A DNA stretch of 64,000 nucleotides, taken from NCBI GenBank assembly GCA_016714445.1, contig JADJNF010000002.1:124001-188000 (forward strand), in the 5' to 3' direction. Below, piece by piece: positions 19,337-28,735 of the stretch (the first letter of the stretch is position 1; every line of letters starts with the position of its first letter). The position numbers and the translations under genes were made by a program. Under the pieces are notes generated by a model, which did not search any database, was not told the DNA's origin, and saw only the letters and a list, made by a program, of their open reading frames with translations. Origin of the DNA: Saprospiraceae bacterium. Lineage in GTDB: Bacteria; Bacteroidota; Bacteroidia; Chitinophagales; Saprospiraceae.

Positions 19337-20266
19337 ATGGACCCTAAAGCAATAATCGAATGGCTGATGGATGGAGATGTTTCCATCAGGTATCAAACCA
19401 AACTAGATCTCCTGAGCGAAGATGATGATCAACTTCGTCAAAAAATAAGTCATGAAGGTTGGGGAAAACAACTTTTAGATCTAAGAAAACCGGATGGTCA
19501 CTGGGGACAGGCATTTTATCAACCAAAATGGATATCCACGCACTACACGCTACTTGATCTTAAACATCTGGCCATCGATCCGAAAAACATAAAAATAAGG
19601 TCTTCTATTCAGATGGTTCTTGATACTGAAAAAGGCCCGGATGGAGGGATAAAACCCATAGGACAATTCCAACAATCAGACGTTTGTATCAATGGAATGT
19701 TTCTCAACTATGCCTGTTACTTTGGAGCCGATGAAACTCAACTCAGATCAGTCATAGATTTTCTGCTCAATCAGAGGATGCTTGATGGCGGTTACAATTG
19801 CCGGTCAAATGGGTCAGGAGCAATACATAGCTCACTCCACACTACAATTTCCGTATTAGAAGGTATCTGCGAATACAAAGTAAATGGTTATACTTACAGA
19901 TTGGACGAGCTGTTAACATCGGCAGCATCAGCAAAAGAATTTATACTCGTACACCAACTTTTTCGGTCAGATAAATCAGGTTTGATCATCAATAAACGGT
20001 TTTTGAATTTCCCCTATCCTACCCGTTGGTACTATGACATCATGAGAGCAATGGACTATTTTCAGCATTCCAATACTCCTTTTGACGAGAGAATGAGAGA
20101 TGCCCTAAAAATAATTCAACAAAAAAAGAAAAAAAACAACATCTGGAATCTGTCATCCAAATATCCCGGAAAGCCACATTTTGACATGGAAAAGGCTGGA
20201 AAACCATCCCGATGGAATACTTTAAGAGCATTAAGAATTTTGAAAAAGTATAAAATGAATACATAA
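19337..20266 (+). CDS. Terpenoid cyclase/prenyltransferase-fold protein
   Basis: 309 residues of repeated helices with QW-like motifs (DGHWGQAFYQPKW, DGGIKP, DGGYNCRSNGSGAIHSSLHTT, RWNTLRALRILK), as in alpha/alpha-toroid proteins related to squalene cyclases. No cyclase catalytic DxDD is seen, so it may be a non-enzymatic or unrelated member. The first ORF start at 19337 is kept because it reads MDPKAIIEWLMDGDVSIRYQT, a common N-terminus of this group. Cytoplasmic by sequence. Confidence 0.72.
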   Translation: MDPKAIIEWLMDGDVSIRYQTKLDLLSEDDDQLRQKISHEGWGKQLLDLRKPDGHWGQAFYQPKWISTHYTLLDLKHLAIDPKNIKIRSSIQMVLDTEKGPDGGIKPIGQFQQSDVCINGMFLNYACYFGADETQLRSVIDFLLNQRMLDGGYNCRSNGSGAIHSSLHTTISVLEGICEYKVNGYTYRLDELLTSAASAKEFILVHQLFRSDKSGLIINKRFLNFPYPTRWYYDIMRAMDYFQHSNTPFDERMRDALKIIQQKKKKNNIWNLSSKYPGKPHFDMEKAGKPSRWNTLRALRILKKYKMNT

Positions 20267-20429
20267 TTCACTAATTATCAATAAAAAACATAAATTTTTT
20301 TATTTACATATTTATAAAATATTATGTTTAAAATGCTCATTTAATAATAATAACACATATCAATAATTAAATATATTAAATTTCAAAAAATAGTTTACTT
20401 TACATATGCAATTAATAAATAATATGTTA

Positions 20430-20507
20430 TATATTTGCATTGTGTAAGTTTTGGTTATTAAATTGTAAAATTCGTAGTTGCTCGTGAAAAGTCACGAGCA
20501 CTTTTTT
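20430..20507 (+). ncRNA. Candidate small RNA unit 1
   Basis: A TATATTTG box (20430-20437) matches the Bacteroidota promoter consensus TAnnTTTG. About 10 nt later comes AGTTTTGGTTATTAAATTG (20447-20465), then a 9-bp perfect hairpin TGCTCGTGA/TCACGAGCA (20479-20500) with CTTTTTT, a strong terminator. No ORF is present. The same 19-nt word followed by a different hairpin terminator occurs 179 nt downstream. Confidence 0.55.
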
Positions 20508-20625
20508 ATGAAACACATTTCATTCAAACATTGAATGATGAGAAATAAAAATATTCAGATACATATAGTCATATTAAACAATGTAAAAATATTTGGCACG
20601 GTATTTGAATTATAAGTTGTATATG

Positions 20626-20681
20626 AGTTTTGGTTATTAAATTGAGTAATGCCCGTGTTTTCGTCTTACACGGGCTTTTTT
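20626..20681 (+). ncRNA. Candidate small RNA unit 2
   Basis: An identical 19-nt word (20626-20644) is followed by the hairpin GCCCGTGT/ACACGGGC (20651-20675) and a T-run. Stem sequence differs from unit 1 but the architecture is the same, as expected for tandem sRNA paralogues or repeated leader/terminator elements. The upstream TATTTG is a weaker promoter match. Confidence 0.5.
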
Positions 20682-21291
20682 ATTTTACACCATTCTGAAC
20701 TTCCCTTCTCTTGCAAAAAGTTACATCTGAAAGTTTTTAATATTTACGGCAAAAACTATATCTCCTTTCTGGTAAATATCACTAAAGTACATTTCAACTG
20801 AATTTCTACATCTGATTTTCATTTTCATAAAACAAACCATCCTTTATAAACCAATCAATATACTTTCCATCTCCCTTACATCTTTTTCTCAAGAGAAAAC
20901 TGCTTACATCATTAACATCACAATTTCCCGCCGTCTAGGTTATTAAAGTATTTTCTATAACCAACCTTCCAATAGGTCTCATAACCATGTCTCAGCAGTT
21001 TCTATCTTATTTTTGAATGTAAAACACTTAGCAAAAGTTTTTTTTATTTTCCAAGTTGATTTTTTTCTAAAAAATAAATTTGTCTAACTAAGTTTCAGTT
21101 TATATAACATAGGTATTTTATTTCCATAATATTATATAGTATAATTTTTTATAGTATGAACTTGCAGGCATCAATACCCATTTGTCTGTTTCTTACATTT
21201 GGGTCTTTTCATAAATAATGGTATGAAAATTGAACAGGGATTAATACGAATTTTGTGTCAGTTTTATAACGAATAATAACAATTTAAGAAA
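20682..21291. other. AT-rich intergenic stretch
   Basis: About 600 nt before the T9SS cargo gene. Nothing clear was seen besides low-complexity AT tracts. Confidence 0.5.
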
Positions 21292-22464
21292 ATGAAGATT
21301 AGAACCATCTTACACATCATTGGGATATTTATGATATTTCAATCCGCTACTGCCCAGATCAAAGGCGTAAGCTATCAGCTGAAGTTTAACGAAAAAACAA
21401 ACTTATTTGACTGTTTCCTTGTCATAAAGAAAGGACAAGCGATTTCCCCTGTTGAGAGAATCCAGTTTAATGCCCAGATAACCTTGATGGTCCCTTCAGG
21501 CAGTGATTTTAAAATAGTACAGAATCACATGCCTATGCAAAACAACAGATCCTACGACGGATACACGCCTATGGCATGGAATCTATCCAATAAAACGGTG
21601 AGTCCACAGGATGATGCTGCACATGACTATTTGAGCATCGTACCACAATTATCTCCAGCTGCATATTATGACAATGTACAGGAAGGTGATGAAATAAAAT
21701 TGTTTAGTGCATCGATATTGCCGGTAACAAATTGCGGAGCCGATGTAAACTTGTACGAAAATAAAGTCGATCTGAATTCATCAGCTAGAGGTATGGATGG
21801 CGGTGACTACTCCAATGGTTTTACAGTGGGTGGTGTTGAACAGAAGTACGCAGGTAATGAAGTTCAGATTACCCCTTCGTTGGATGTGATTGACCAGATC
21901 ATTTTTAAAGAAACCAAAACGTCCAATGTTATTTCTTTGGAAATGAAACAAGATGCGGCATACGGTCCTTTTACTTATGAGTGGTCAGGACCAAACCATT
22001 TTACCAACAACTATAAAAATGTTAAATTCAATAGCATTACACCTTTCACACCAGGCATATATCAGGTGGAAGTCACAGACAGCAGAGGTTGCAAGCAGAT
22101 CAGAAGTATTGAGCCATCGTTCAAAAACATGAATCTGACTCATCAGACCACCGACGTTGCTGCTGATGTTATTGATCCGCTTACACTTAGAGTAAATCCT
22201 GTAACTGAAACCGTTAATATTTTTCCAAATCCAGCCATAAATTTTTTCACGCTTAGCATTACCGGAGAAAATGGCACAGAAGTTGCAGTAGATATAAGAG
22301 ATATGTCAGGACGGATGATCAGAAATAATATTGTTAAATCAGTGATCCGAAACAACAAATCAGAATCAAATATCAACCTGCAGGATATCGCACCGGGCAT
22401 ATACAATGTTACAGTGGATATGAAAGGAAAAGTAAGTACCCACAAACTTATTGTGGTCAAATAA
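21292..22464 (+). CDS. Secreted protein with type IX sorting domain
   Basis: 390 residues: signal peptide (about 1-22, ending SATAQ), an N-terminal beta-rich domain of unknown family, a PKD/SprB-like segment (GPFTYEWSGPNHF...FTPGIYQVEVTDSRGCKQ) and a C-terminal T9SS type A tail (NIFPNPAINFFTLSI to VSTHKLIVVK). It is predicted to be exported to the cell surface. A strong terminator follows at 22505. Confidence 0.85.
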   Translation: MKIRTILHIIGIFMIFQSATAQIKGVSYQLKFNEKTNLFDCFLVIKKGQAISPVERIQFNAQITLMVPSGSDFKIVQNHMPMQNNRSYDGYTPMAWNLSNKTVSPQDDAAHDYLSIVPQLSPAAYYDNVQEGDEIKLFSASILPVTNCGADVNLYENKVDLNSSARGMDGGDYSNGFTVGGVEQKYAGNEVQITPSLDVIDQIIFKETKTSNVISLEMKQDAAYGPFTYEWSGPNHFTNNYKNVKFNSITPFTPGIYQVEVTDSRGCKQIRSIEPSFKNMNLTHQTTDVAADVIDPLTLRVNPVTETVNIFPNPAINFFTLSITGENGTEVAVDIRDMSGRMIRNNIVKSVIRNNKSESNINLQDIAPGIYNVTVDMKGKVSTHKLIVVK

Positions 22465-22504
22465 TCCAGGAATTAAGAATAACTTTATAATTCAAAACAT
22501 CTTA

Positions 22505-22535
22505 AAGGGAGCTAACCGAAATAGCTCCCTTTTTT
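22505..22535 (+). terminator. Intrinsic terminator
   Basis: A 10-bp stem AAGGGAGCTA/TAGCTCCCTT with a 7-nt loop is followed by a T-run, 40 nt after the T9SS cargo gene. Confidence 0.85.
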
Positions 22536-22764
22536 ATTTTCGATATTTTGGACGAGAAAAAATAATTTATTACCCCTTTACTGCATTGGTGATGTTGAAG
22601 ACTGAAGGTTTATCTAAAGTTTCTATAGTCAATATTTTCATTTTTGAATAAAGCACCTTGCGAAGACTTTGCTCATAAGGATTCAAATAAGAATACGAAG
22701 ATATTCAAAAGGGTTACAGTCCAATATTATTTAGCACAATTATATAAAAATTCAATATTTTAAA

Positions 22765-22772
22765 TAAATTTG
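22765..22772 (+). promoter_or_regulatory. Possible -7 promoter element
   Basis: TAAATTTG matches TAnnTTTG and lies about 90 nt upstream of the VOC gene in a stretch (22536-22862) otherwise empty of features. Only the -7 motif is visible; no clear -33 motif. Confidence 0.3.
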
Positions 22773-22862
22773 CCTTATCTTATTTTTTCTGTCTTTCAAT
22801 CATTTTGATAAAAAAGTCAGGATGGTTCAGGCAAGTTTTTTTTAACCCAAAATATTATTCTC

Positions 22863-23258
22863 ATGATACACAAACATTCCATCAGTTGGTTTGAAATCCC
22901 TGCACAGGATCTGGACCGTGCGCAACAATTTTATCAAACTATATTTGACATAGAAATGATTGACATGGAGTTTCCGGGTTTTAAAATGCGTATCTTCCCC
23001 ACAGAAGATCCCATGAATAGTGTCAACGGAGCCCTTGTAAGCACTTCTCCGGGATTTTACAATCCTTCAGACACCCATGGTACACTAATTTATCTCAATG
23101 CCAACCCGGATGTGCAGCTTATCCTTGACAGAATAGAAGCAGCAGGCGGAACTATTCTAGTACCTAAAACACAAATTTCTGAAGATAATGGTTATATGGG
23201 AATCATAAAAGATACAGAAGGCAACAGAATCGGTTTGCATTCTAATCCTTTGACATAA
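22863..23258 (+). CDS. VOC-superfamily (glyoxalase/dioxygenase-like) protein
   Basis: 131 residues with the vicinal oxygen chelate layout: HSISWFEIPAQDLDRAQQFYQTIFD at the N-terminus, a duplicated beta-alpha-beta fold, and DTEGNRIGLHSNP at the end. The substrate is unknown. Related small proteins are often annotated as glyoxalase/bleomycin-resistance family. Confidence 0.85.
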   Translation: MIHKHSISWFEIPAQDLDRAQQFYQTIFDIEMIDMEFPGFKMRIFPTEDPMNSVNGALVSTSPGFYNPSDTHGTLIYLNANPDVQLILDRIEAAGGTILVPKTQISEDNGYMGIIKDTEGNRIGLHSNPLT

Positions 23259-23291
23259 AAAATCACGTACATTAAAAGATATCGTATGGAT

Positions 23292-23771
23292 TCATAATCT
23301 TTTCTCCATGACGACATCACATCGGTGTGAATGACAGGAGCCGGGTATGTTTTGAAAATCTAATTTTTTGTATAAAGCTATTGCTTCTTTCAGCACAGAT
23401 GCAGTTTCTAAGGTTAACGTCTGATAGCTCATTTCTTTGGCTTCTTTGATCAGAAAATGCATCGCCCATGTTCCTAGTCCCATGCCTCTGATGGATGGAT
23501 CAAAATACATTTTACGAATCTCCGCAGTAGATTCATCTATTCTAAACAATGCAAAACTTCCTTTGATGGTGAAATCATCATCTACAATTACCCAAAATGT
23601 GCCTTCAGGATAGTATTGCTCAATGTCAAACAAATCCACATCCGTTGCTGCGGGATCGATCACCAACCCATATGATGTCAATGCATCGAAGACTATTTTT
23701 CTGATCTGCTCACCATCATTATTGGTCGCTTTTCTATAGTACAAACCTGGATACGCATCAATGTGATTCAT
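23292..23771 (-). CDS. GNAT-family N-acetyltransferase
   Basis: I chose the ATG at 23771 (MNHIDAYPGLYYRKATNND), which starts just before the first GNAT strand; the frame is open 26 codons further but overlaps the divergent gene's promoter region. The acetyl-CoA loop is IRGMGLGTWAMHFLIKEAKE. The C-terminus LYKKLDFQNIPG is the usual beta6-alpha4 region. Substrate unknown. Confidence 0.85.
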   Translation of the reverse strand: MNHIDAYPGLYYRKATNNDGEQIRKIVFDALTSYGLVIDPAATDVDLFDIEQYYPEGTFWVIVDDDFTIKGSFALFRIDESTAEIRKMYFDPSIRGMGLGTWAMHFLIKEAKEMSYQTLTLETASVLKEAIALYKKLDFQNIPGSCHSHRCDVVMEKRL

Positions 23772-23858
23772 ATTGGTATTTAAAAAATTGAAAAATAAAA
23801 CTTCATTTATCACCACAAAAGTAGGTTCTTTTGTACTTTTAGACCGCAAAACATTAAA

Positions 23859-24677
23859 ATGTTCATAGTGATAAGGTTAATTTTTATCTTTTGTCTCATC
23901 TTATCCAGTCTTCCATTGACCGGACAATCCGGTTTTACCACCATCGGAGGAGCAAATTTCCTTGGATATAGCAGGGCAGGTGTAAATCTCTCTGGTATTG
24001 AAGCCATCTACCTGAATCAGGCCGGACTTTCAGAAGTAAAAAATTTTGCTTTTGATGTCAGCGCGGAAAAACGATTCAATCTGGAAGAACTGACCAACAT
24101 TTCTATAGCCGGAGCCAAAACTTTTGCCTTCGGGACAGTGGGTGTGCTTTTGTCTAATTTTGGGTTTACCGAATACAATGAACAGAAGTTCGGATTGGCT
24201 TATGCCAGAAAATTGAATAGAAATATTTCTTTAGGTGGTCAATTTGATCTGCTCAGATACAATGTAGATAAACTGGGGAGCAAAAATTTATTTTCTTTTG
24301 AATTGGGTATGCAATTAAAACTCAGCAAAGATTTCAGCTTAGCCACCCATGTCTTCAGCCCCGGCAACATAGAAGTATCTGAAACCACAGAAATAGGGAC
24401 AAGGTTTCGCCTTGGCCTGATGTATAAACCTTCGGAAAAAGTTTTTTTGCTGGCAGAACTCGACAAATTGATATATCGTCCACTTGAATATAAAGTGGCC
24501 GTGTCGTATCAAGCCGTAAAAGAGCTTCAAATCAGACTGGGTATAAATCCTTCCACAGAGATCTATAGTTTTGGTATTTTGTTTCAGTTTCAGGATAAAT
24601 ATAAAGTGGCCAGCGCAATCGCTCTAAACAACAATCTGGGCAATAGTCCTGCCATCTCACTACAATATAATCACTGA
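23859..24677 (+). CDS. Outer-membrane beta-barrel protein (PorV/PorQ-like)
   Basis: 272 residues with a signal peptide (to about 23, PLTGQS), then a repeated amphipathic strand pattern typical of Bacteroidota barrels: FLGYSRAGVNLSGIEAIYLNQAGLSE is the characteristic N-terminal motif of PorV-like T9SS-associated proteins. The C-terminus ends in an aromatic strand (AISLQYNH). Probably outer-membrane; exact role unknown. Confidence 0.65.
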   Translation: MFIVIRLIFIFCLILSSLPLTGQSGFTTIGGANFLGYSRAGVNLSGIEAIYLNQAGLSEVKNFAFDVSAEKRFNLEELTNISIAGAKTFAFGTVGVLLSNFGFTEYNEQKFGLAYARKLNRNISLGGQFDLLRYNVDKLGSKNLFSFELGMQLKLSKDFSLATHVFSPGNIEVSETTEIGTRFRLGLMYKPSEKVFLLAELDKLIYRPLEYKVAVSYQAVKELQIRLGINPSTEIYSFGILFQFQDKYKVASAIALNNNLGNSPAISLQYNH

Positions 24678-24692
24678 TAATATTCACGACAT

Positions 24693-25850
24693 TTGAAAAT
24701 CCTGTTTTTGACATCCCGCTTTCCGTATCCGCTCACCAAAGGCGATAAACTCAGGGCATTTCATCAGATTAAAGAATTAGCAAGATGGCACGAAATACAT
24801 CTCATCAGCATAGTGGATGAAGACCCAACAAAAGATGATTTGGACAAACTAAGTGAAATAACATCCAGTTTACATATCATACAGATCACACCGGTAGAAA
24901 GATATATTTCCCTCATGAAAGCATTGGTTTCAGGTATTCCTTTTCAGATCGCCTGGTTTTACAGTCGTAAAATACATCGTATCATCAAAAAAATTGCCTC
25001 CGAAATCCAACCCGATCACTGTTTTTGTCAGCTTACCAGAATGGCAGAATATACCAAAGACCTACCCTATCCCAAGACTTTGGACTATATGGATTGTTTT
25101 GGTTTAGGTATGGAACGAAGAGCAGCCATTGCCATCGGACTTACCTCATTTATTTATAGGCTGGAAGCACAAAGGATGATCAGATATGAAGAAAAAGCGG
25201 CAGATCATTTTGACCATCTGACCATCATATCGGGCCAGGACAAATCACAATTTACTTTCCCGGCAGCAAAAAATATTCATGTGTTGAGCAATGGTATCTC
25301 TGAAGATTTTTTTACCTATGGACCTAAAACCGACAAAAAATACGACCTGGTATTTGTGGGTAATATGTCTTATTTGCCCAATGTCGAATCAGTTGAATAT
25401 CTTGTCAATAAAATATTACCACTTCTAAACCACGATCTCAGCTTACTTATAGCAGGCACTGATCCGGCTCCGGCAGTCATGCGGCTTGGGTCAGAAAAGG
25501 TAGATATTTCCGGATGGGTCGCAGACATCAGGCGGTCATATGCTGAAGCTAAACTATTTGTAGCTCCCATGTGGTCAGGTACAGGTCAACAAAATAAAAT
25601 CCTTGAAGCCATGGCCATGGGCGTGCCTTGTATTACTACCAAAGTAGTCAATAATGCAATAGGTGCCGGGAAGGATGAAGAAATTGTGCTGGCTGAAACA
25701 CCCGAAGAATTTGCCATAGCCATCCAAAAATTGCTTTCTGATCCTGAATTATATATGAAAATAAGTACAAATGCTAAAATCTTTGTCAAACAAAACTTTG
25801 ACTGGAAACAAAACGGTATGATTTTAAGTTCTATTTTTGCGCAAAATTAA
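24693..25850 (+). CDS. Glycosyltransferase family 4 protein
   Basis: 385 residues with GT-B fold features: N-terminal ILFLTSRFPYPLTKGDKLRAFH and C-terminal APMWSGTGQQNKILEAMAMGVPCITT, the donor-sugar E-x7-E-like region. It resembles the Stp1-type sugar transferases linked to exopolysaccharide export. The start is TTG at 24693 (LKILFLTSRFPYP); no ATG lies near. Genes 24693-27573 are closely spaced and may form an operon. Confidence 0.82.
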   Translation: MKILFLTSRFPYPLTKGDKLRAFHQIKELARWHEIHLISIVDEDPTKDDLDKLSEITSSLHIIQITPVERYISLMKALVSGIPFQIAWFYSRKIHRIIKKIASEIQPDHCFCQLTRMAEYTKDLPYPKTLDYMDCFGLGMERRAAIAIGLTSFIYRLEAQRMIRYEEKAADHFDHLTIISGQDKSQFTFPAAKNIHVLSNGISEDFFTYGPKTDKKYDLVFVGNMSYLPNVESVEYLVNKILPLLNHDLSLLIAGTDPAPAVMRLGSEKVDISGWVADIRRSYAEAKLFVAPMWSGTGQQNKILEAMAMGVPCITTKVVNNAIGAGKDEEIVLAETPEEFAIAIQKLLSDPELYMKISTNAKIFVKQNFDWKQNGMILSSIFAQN

Positions 25851-25859
25851 ATAAAGCAC

Positions 25860-26996
25860 ATGGTCGTCGAAATGATAGCTGAAACAGACATCAGATTACA
25901 TACTATCCCGGAAGCCATTCAGGATATAAAAGATGGTAAAATTGTCATCGTAGTGGATGATGAAGACAGAGAAAATGAAGGAGATTTCATCTGTGCAGCA
26001 GAAAAAATAACCCCGGAACTGGTCAATTTTATGGCCAAACACGGGCGTGGACTCATCTGTACACCTATAGAGGAGAAAAGAGCCAAGGAACTGGATCTGG
26101 ATCTGATGGTAAAATCAAATACAGCCATGCACAATACGGCATTTACCGTGTCGATTGATCTGATCGGTCAGGGATGTACCACAGGAATATCGGCATACGA
26201 CAGAGCCACAGGAATCAAAGCACTGGTCAATCCTGAAATAAAAGCAGGTGATTTTGCTAGACCTGGACATATTTTCCCGCTTATAGCCAAAGAAGGTGGT
26301 GTACTCAGACGTACCGGTCACACGGAAGCAGCAGTCGACTTATCCAGATTGGCCGGTTGTTACCCTGCAGGTGTACTGGTAGAAATACTCAATGAAGACG
26401 GATCTATGGCAAGACTGCCCCACCTGATGGAAATAGGAAAAAATCTGGGTATCAAAATCATCACCATCAAAGATCTTGTAGCATATCGTATGCAAACAGA
26501 ACGATTGGTGAGCAAAGAAATGGAAACGGAAATCGAAACTTCATACGGAAAGTTTTCAGTGAAAGCATTCAGACAGATGACTACAGGAGATGTGCATCTT
26601 GCTTTTACCATCGGTGAGATACAAAATGACGAACCAACTTTAGTGCGGGTTCACTCCAGTACAGAAACAGGTGATATACTCGGCATTCTATTTGACGGAT
26701 ATGCTGAGCAGTTGTCAAGATCGCTGCAGATGATAGCCAAAAGTAAAAAGGGTGTATTGCTTTTTATGCGTCATGGTGAAAAAACAGAATCTATACTGAA
26801 TAAGCTCAGATCGCTCGACAATAATCCCTTCAATAATCCGCCAGTATCAGACGAACAAAGAGATTTTGGGACCGGCGCTCAGATACTTCGGGAGTTGGGC
26901 GTATCTAAAATCAAACTCATCACCAACCATCGCAAAAAAAGAGTGGGCCTGATAGGTTACGGACTGGAAATCGTGGAAAATATATTTCTGGAATAA
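25860..26996 (+). CDS. ribBA: RibBA-type protein: DHBP synthase with a degenerate GTP cyclohydrolase II half
   Basis: The N-terminal half is 3,4-dihydroxy-2-butanone-4-phosphate synthase (riboflavin synthesis), with the metal site DDEDRENEGDF (33-43), HGRGLICTP, YDRATGI, RPGHIFPL and HTEAAVDL. The C-terminal half aligns with GTP cyclohydrolase II (FGTGAQILRELGVSKIKLITN) but lacks its zinc cysteines: where VHSECLTGDxxxSxRCDC is expected, it reads VHSSTETGDILGILFDGYA. So only the RibB step is likely catalysed. Length 378 residues; a GNAT gene follows 4 nt later. Confidence 0.92.
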   Translation: MVVEMIAETDIRLHTIPEAIQDIKDGKIVIVVDDEDRENEGDFICAAEKITPELVNFMAKHGRGLICTPIEEKRAKELDLDLMVKSNTAMHNTAFTVSIDLIGQGCTTGISAYDRATGIKALVNPEIKAGDFARPGHIFPLIAKEGGVLRRTGHTEAAVDLSRLAGCYPAGVLVEILNEDGSMARLPHLMEIGKNLGIKIITIKDLVAYRMQTERLVSKEMETEIETSYGKFSVKAFRQMTTGDVHLAFTIGEIQNDEPTLVRVHSSTETGDILGILFDGYAEQLSRSLQMIAKSKKGVLLFMRHGEKTESILNKLRSLDNNPFNNPPVSDEQRDFGTGAQILRELGVSKIKLITNHRKKRVGLIGYGLEIVENIFLE

Positions 26997-27000
26997 TGTT

Positions 27001-27573
27001 ATGGAGAAGCTTCAACTCAATTTCAAGTCATTTCCCTACCTGAACTCATCCAGACTCCAATTCAGACCACTTTCCGAATCTGATGTAAATGAAGTTTTTG
27101 AGTTGAGAAGTGATCCTGTAATCATGCAGTATATACCACGACCAATGGCCAAAACCAAAGATGATGCACTGGAACACATTCGTAGCGTTCAATCGATTAT
27201 TGATAACAATCAAGGCATAAACTGGGGCTTAACGCTAAAAGAAGACAACAAACTTATAGGTATCATCGGTTTTTACCGGATGCAACCTGAAAACTTTCGA
27301 TGCGAACTGGGCTATATTCTGCTACCTGAATTTCAGAACAAAGGATACATTTCAGAAGCCATCAAAACAGTGCTCCATTATGCATTTGAAATTTTGAATT
27401 TCCATTCTGTAGAGGCCATTATAGATCCGGACAACGCGGCATCAGAACGTGTACTCCTGAAAAATGGTTTTGTAAAAGAAGCTCATATTTTAGAAAATGA
27501 ATACTGGGATGGCAGGTTTTTGGATACGGTTATCTACTCCTTGCTGAAAAGGAACTTTATTGCTTCCGTCTAG
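27001..27573 (+). CDS. RimJ/RimL-like N-acetyltransferase
   Basis: 190-residue GNAT protein of the ribosomal-protein-acetyltransferase type: LRSDPVIMQYIPRPMAKT, GIIGFYRM, CELGYILLPEFQNKGYISEAIKTVLHYAFE and ASERVLLKNGFVKEA are all diagnostic. The acetyl-CoA motif reads QNKGYI. The substrate cannot be told from sequence. It lies directly behind ribBA. Confidence 0.9.
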   Translation: MEKLQLNFKSFPYLNSSRLQFRPLSESDVNEVFELRSDPVIMQYIPRPMAKTKDDALEHIRSVQSIIDNNQGINWGLTLKEDNKLIGIIGFYRMQPENFRCELGYILLPEFQNKGYISEAIKTVLHYAFEILNFHSVEAIIDPDNAASERVLLKNGFVKEAHILENEYWDGRFLDTVIYSLLKRNFIASV

Positions 27574-27656
27574 CTGGATTTTCAATTAGCCGATAAGGAA
27601 AATAAAATTAACTAAAAGTTATCTTAAATGATAAAAAAATCCCTTTAAATCCAAGG

Positions 27657-28643
27657 TTACGCTTTCATATACATCACTTCCTTTACCGCTTTGATCACTT
27701 TGGCAGGAGTAGGCAGGTATTCATCCAGGAATGTCGGGGCATAAGGCAATGAAGTGTCCGCAGAGTTTACCCTGGTCACGGGAGCATCCAGGTAATCAAA
27801 TGCATATTTCTGAATCTCATAAGCTATCTCTGCAGATACACCTGCAAATGGCCATGCTTCATCCACTACTACCAGCCTATTTGTTTTTTTAACGGACTCC
27901 ACGATGGTTTTGTGGTCCAGTGGTCTGATGGTTCTTAAATCTATGACTTCCGCAGATATGCCTTGTTTTTCAAGCTCTATGGCTGCTTCTTTGGCCACTT
28001 CCATCATTTTATTATAAGATACAATAGTTACATCTGTTCCTTCTCTTCTTATAGCTGCTTTTCCGATAGGAACAAGGTAGTCCCCATCCGGAATTTCCCC
28101 TTTCAATCCGTAAAAAGATTCAGATTCCATCATACATACCGGATCATTGTCTCTGATCGCAGATTTCAACAGTCCTTTGGCATCGGCAGGATCTATACAG
28201 GAGATAACTTTGATACCGGGAATATTGGCCATCCAGCTTTCAAAAGTCTGTGAGTGTTGTTGTGCAAGTTGACCCGCAGACCCGGAAGGTCCTCTGAACA
28301 CAATAGGACACATAAACTGACCCGCTGATTGTGACAACGTTTTTGCAGCATTATTTACGATCTGGTCAAAAGCGAGTACGGCAAAATTCCATGTCATAAA
28401 CTCCACGATCGGTCTCAGTCCGTTCATCGCAGCACCTACGGCAATACCTGTAAATCCCAACTCTGCAATAGGGGTATCAATCACCCTTTTGGCACCAAAC
28501 TCGTCAAGCATTCCTTTGCTCACTTTATAGGCACCATTATACTCGGCCACTTCTTCTCCTATGAGAAAAACATTTTCATCTCTTCTCATTTCTTCTGACA
28601 TAGCTTCACCAAGGGCTTCTCTTAGGGTCAATATTCTGGACAT
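27657..28643 (-). CDS. pdhB: Pyruvate dehydrogenase E1 component, beta subunit
   Basis: 328 residues of the alpha2beta2-type E1 beta subunit, which with the alpha subunit decarboxylates pyruvate using thiamine diphosphate. Motifs: LREALGEAMSEEM, FLIGEEVAEYNGAYKVSKG, DTPIAELGFTGIAVGAAM, QLAQQHSQTFESW and LRTIRPLD. No alpha subunit is adjacent in the window. Related branched-chain oxo-acid E1 is an alternative, but this subfamily of the fold favours pyruvate. Confidence 0.92.
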   Translation of the reverse strand: MSRILTLREALGEAMSEEMRRDENVFLIGEEVAEYNGAYKVSKGMLDEFGAKRVIDTPIAELGFTGIAVGAAMNGLRPIVEFMTWNFAVLAFDQIVNNAAKTLSQSAGQFMCPIVFRGPSGSAGQLAQQHSQTFESWMANIPGIKVISCIDPADAKGLLKSAIRDNDPVCMMESESFYGLKGEIPDGDYLVPIGKAAIRREGTDVTIVSYNKMMEVAKEAAIELEKQGISAEVIDLRTIRPLDHKTIVESVKKTNRLVVVDEAWPFAGVSAEIAYEIQKYAFDYLDAPVTRVNSADTSLPYAPTFLDEYLPTPAKVIKAVKEVMYMKA

Positions 28644-28735
28644 ATGTGTATCTTCTGTTAAAGTTATTTTAAAAAACGCGACAAAAGTAATGAATTATTC
28701 ACTGCTACAAACATTTAAGACCATTGTATGTTTAA

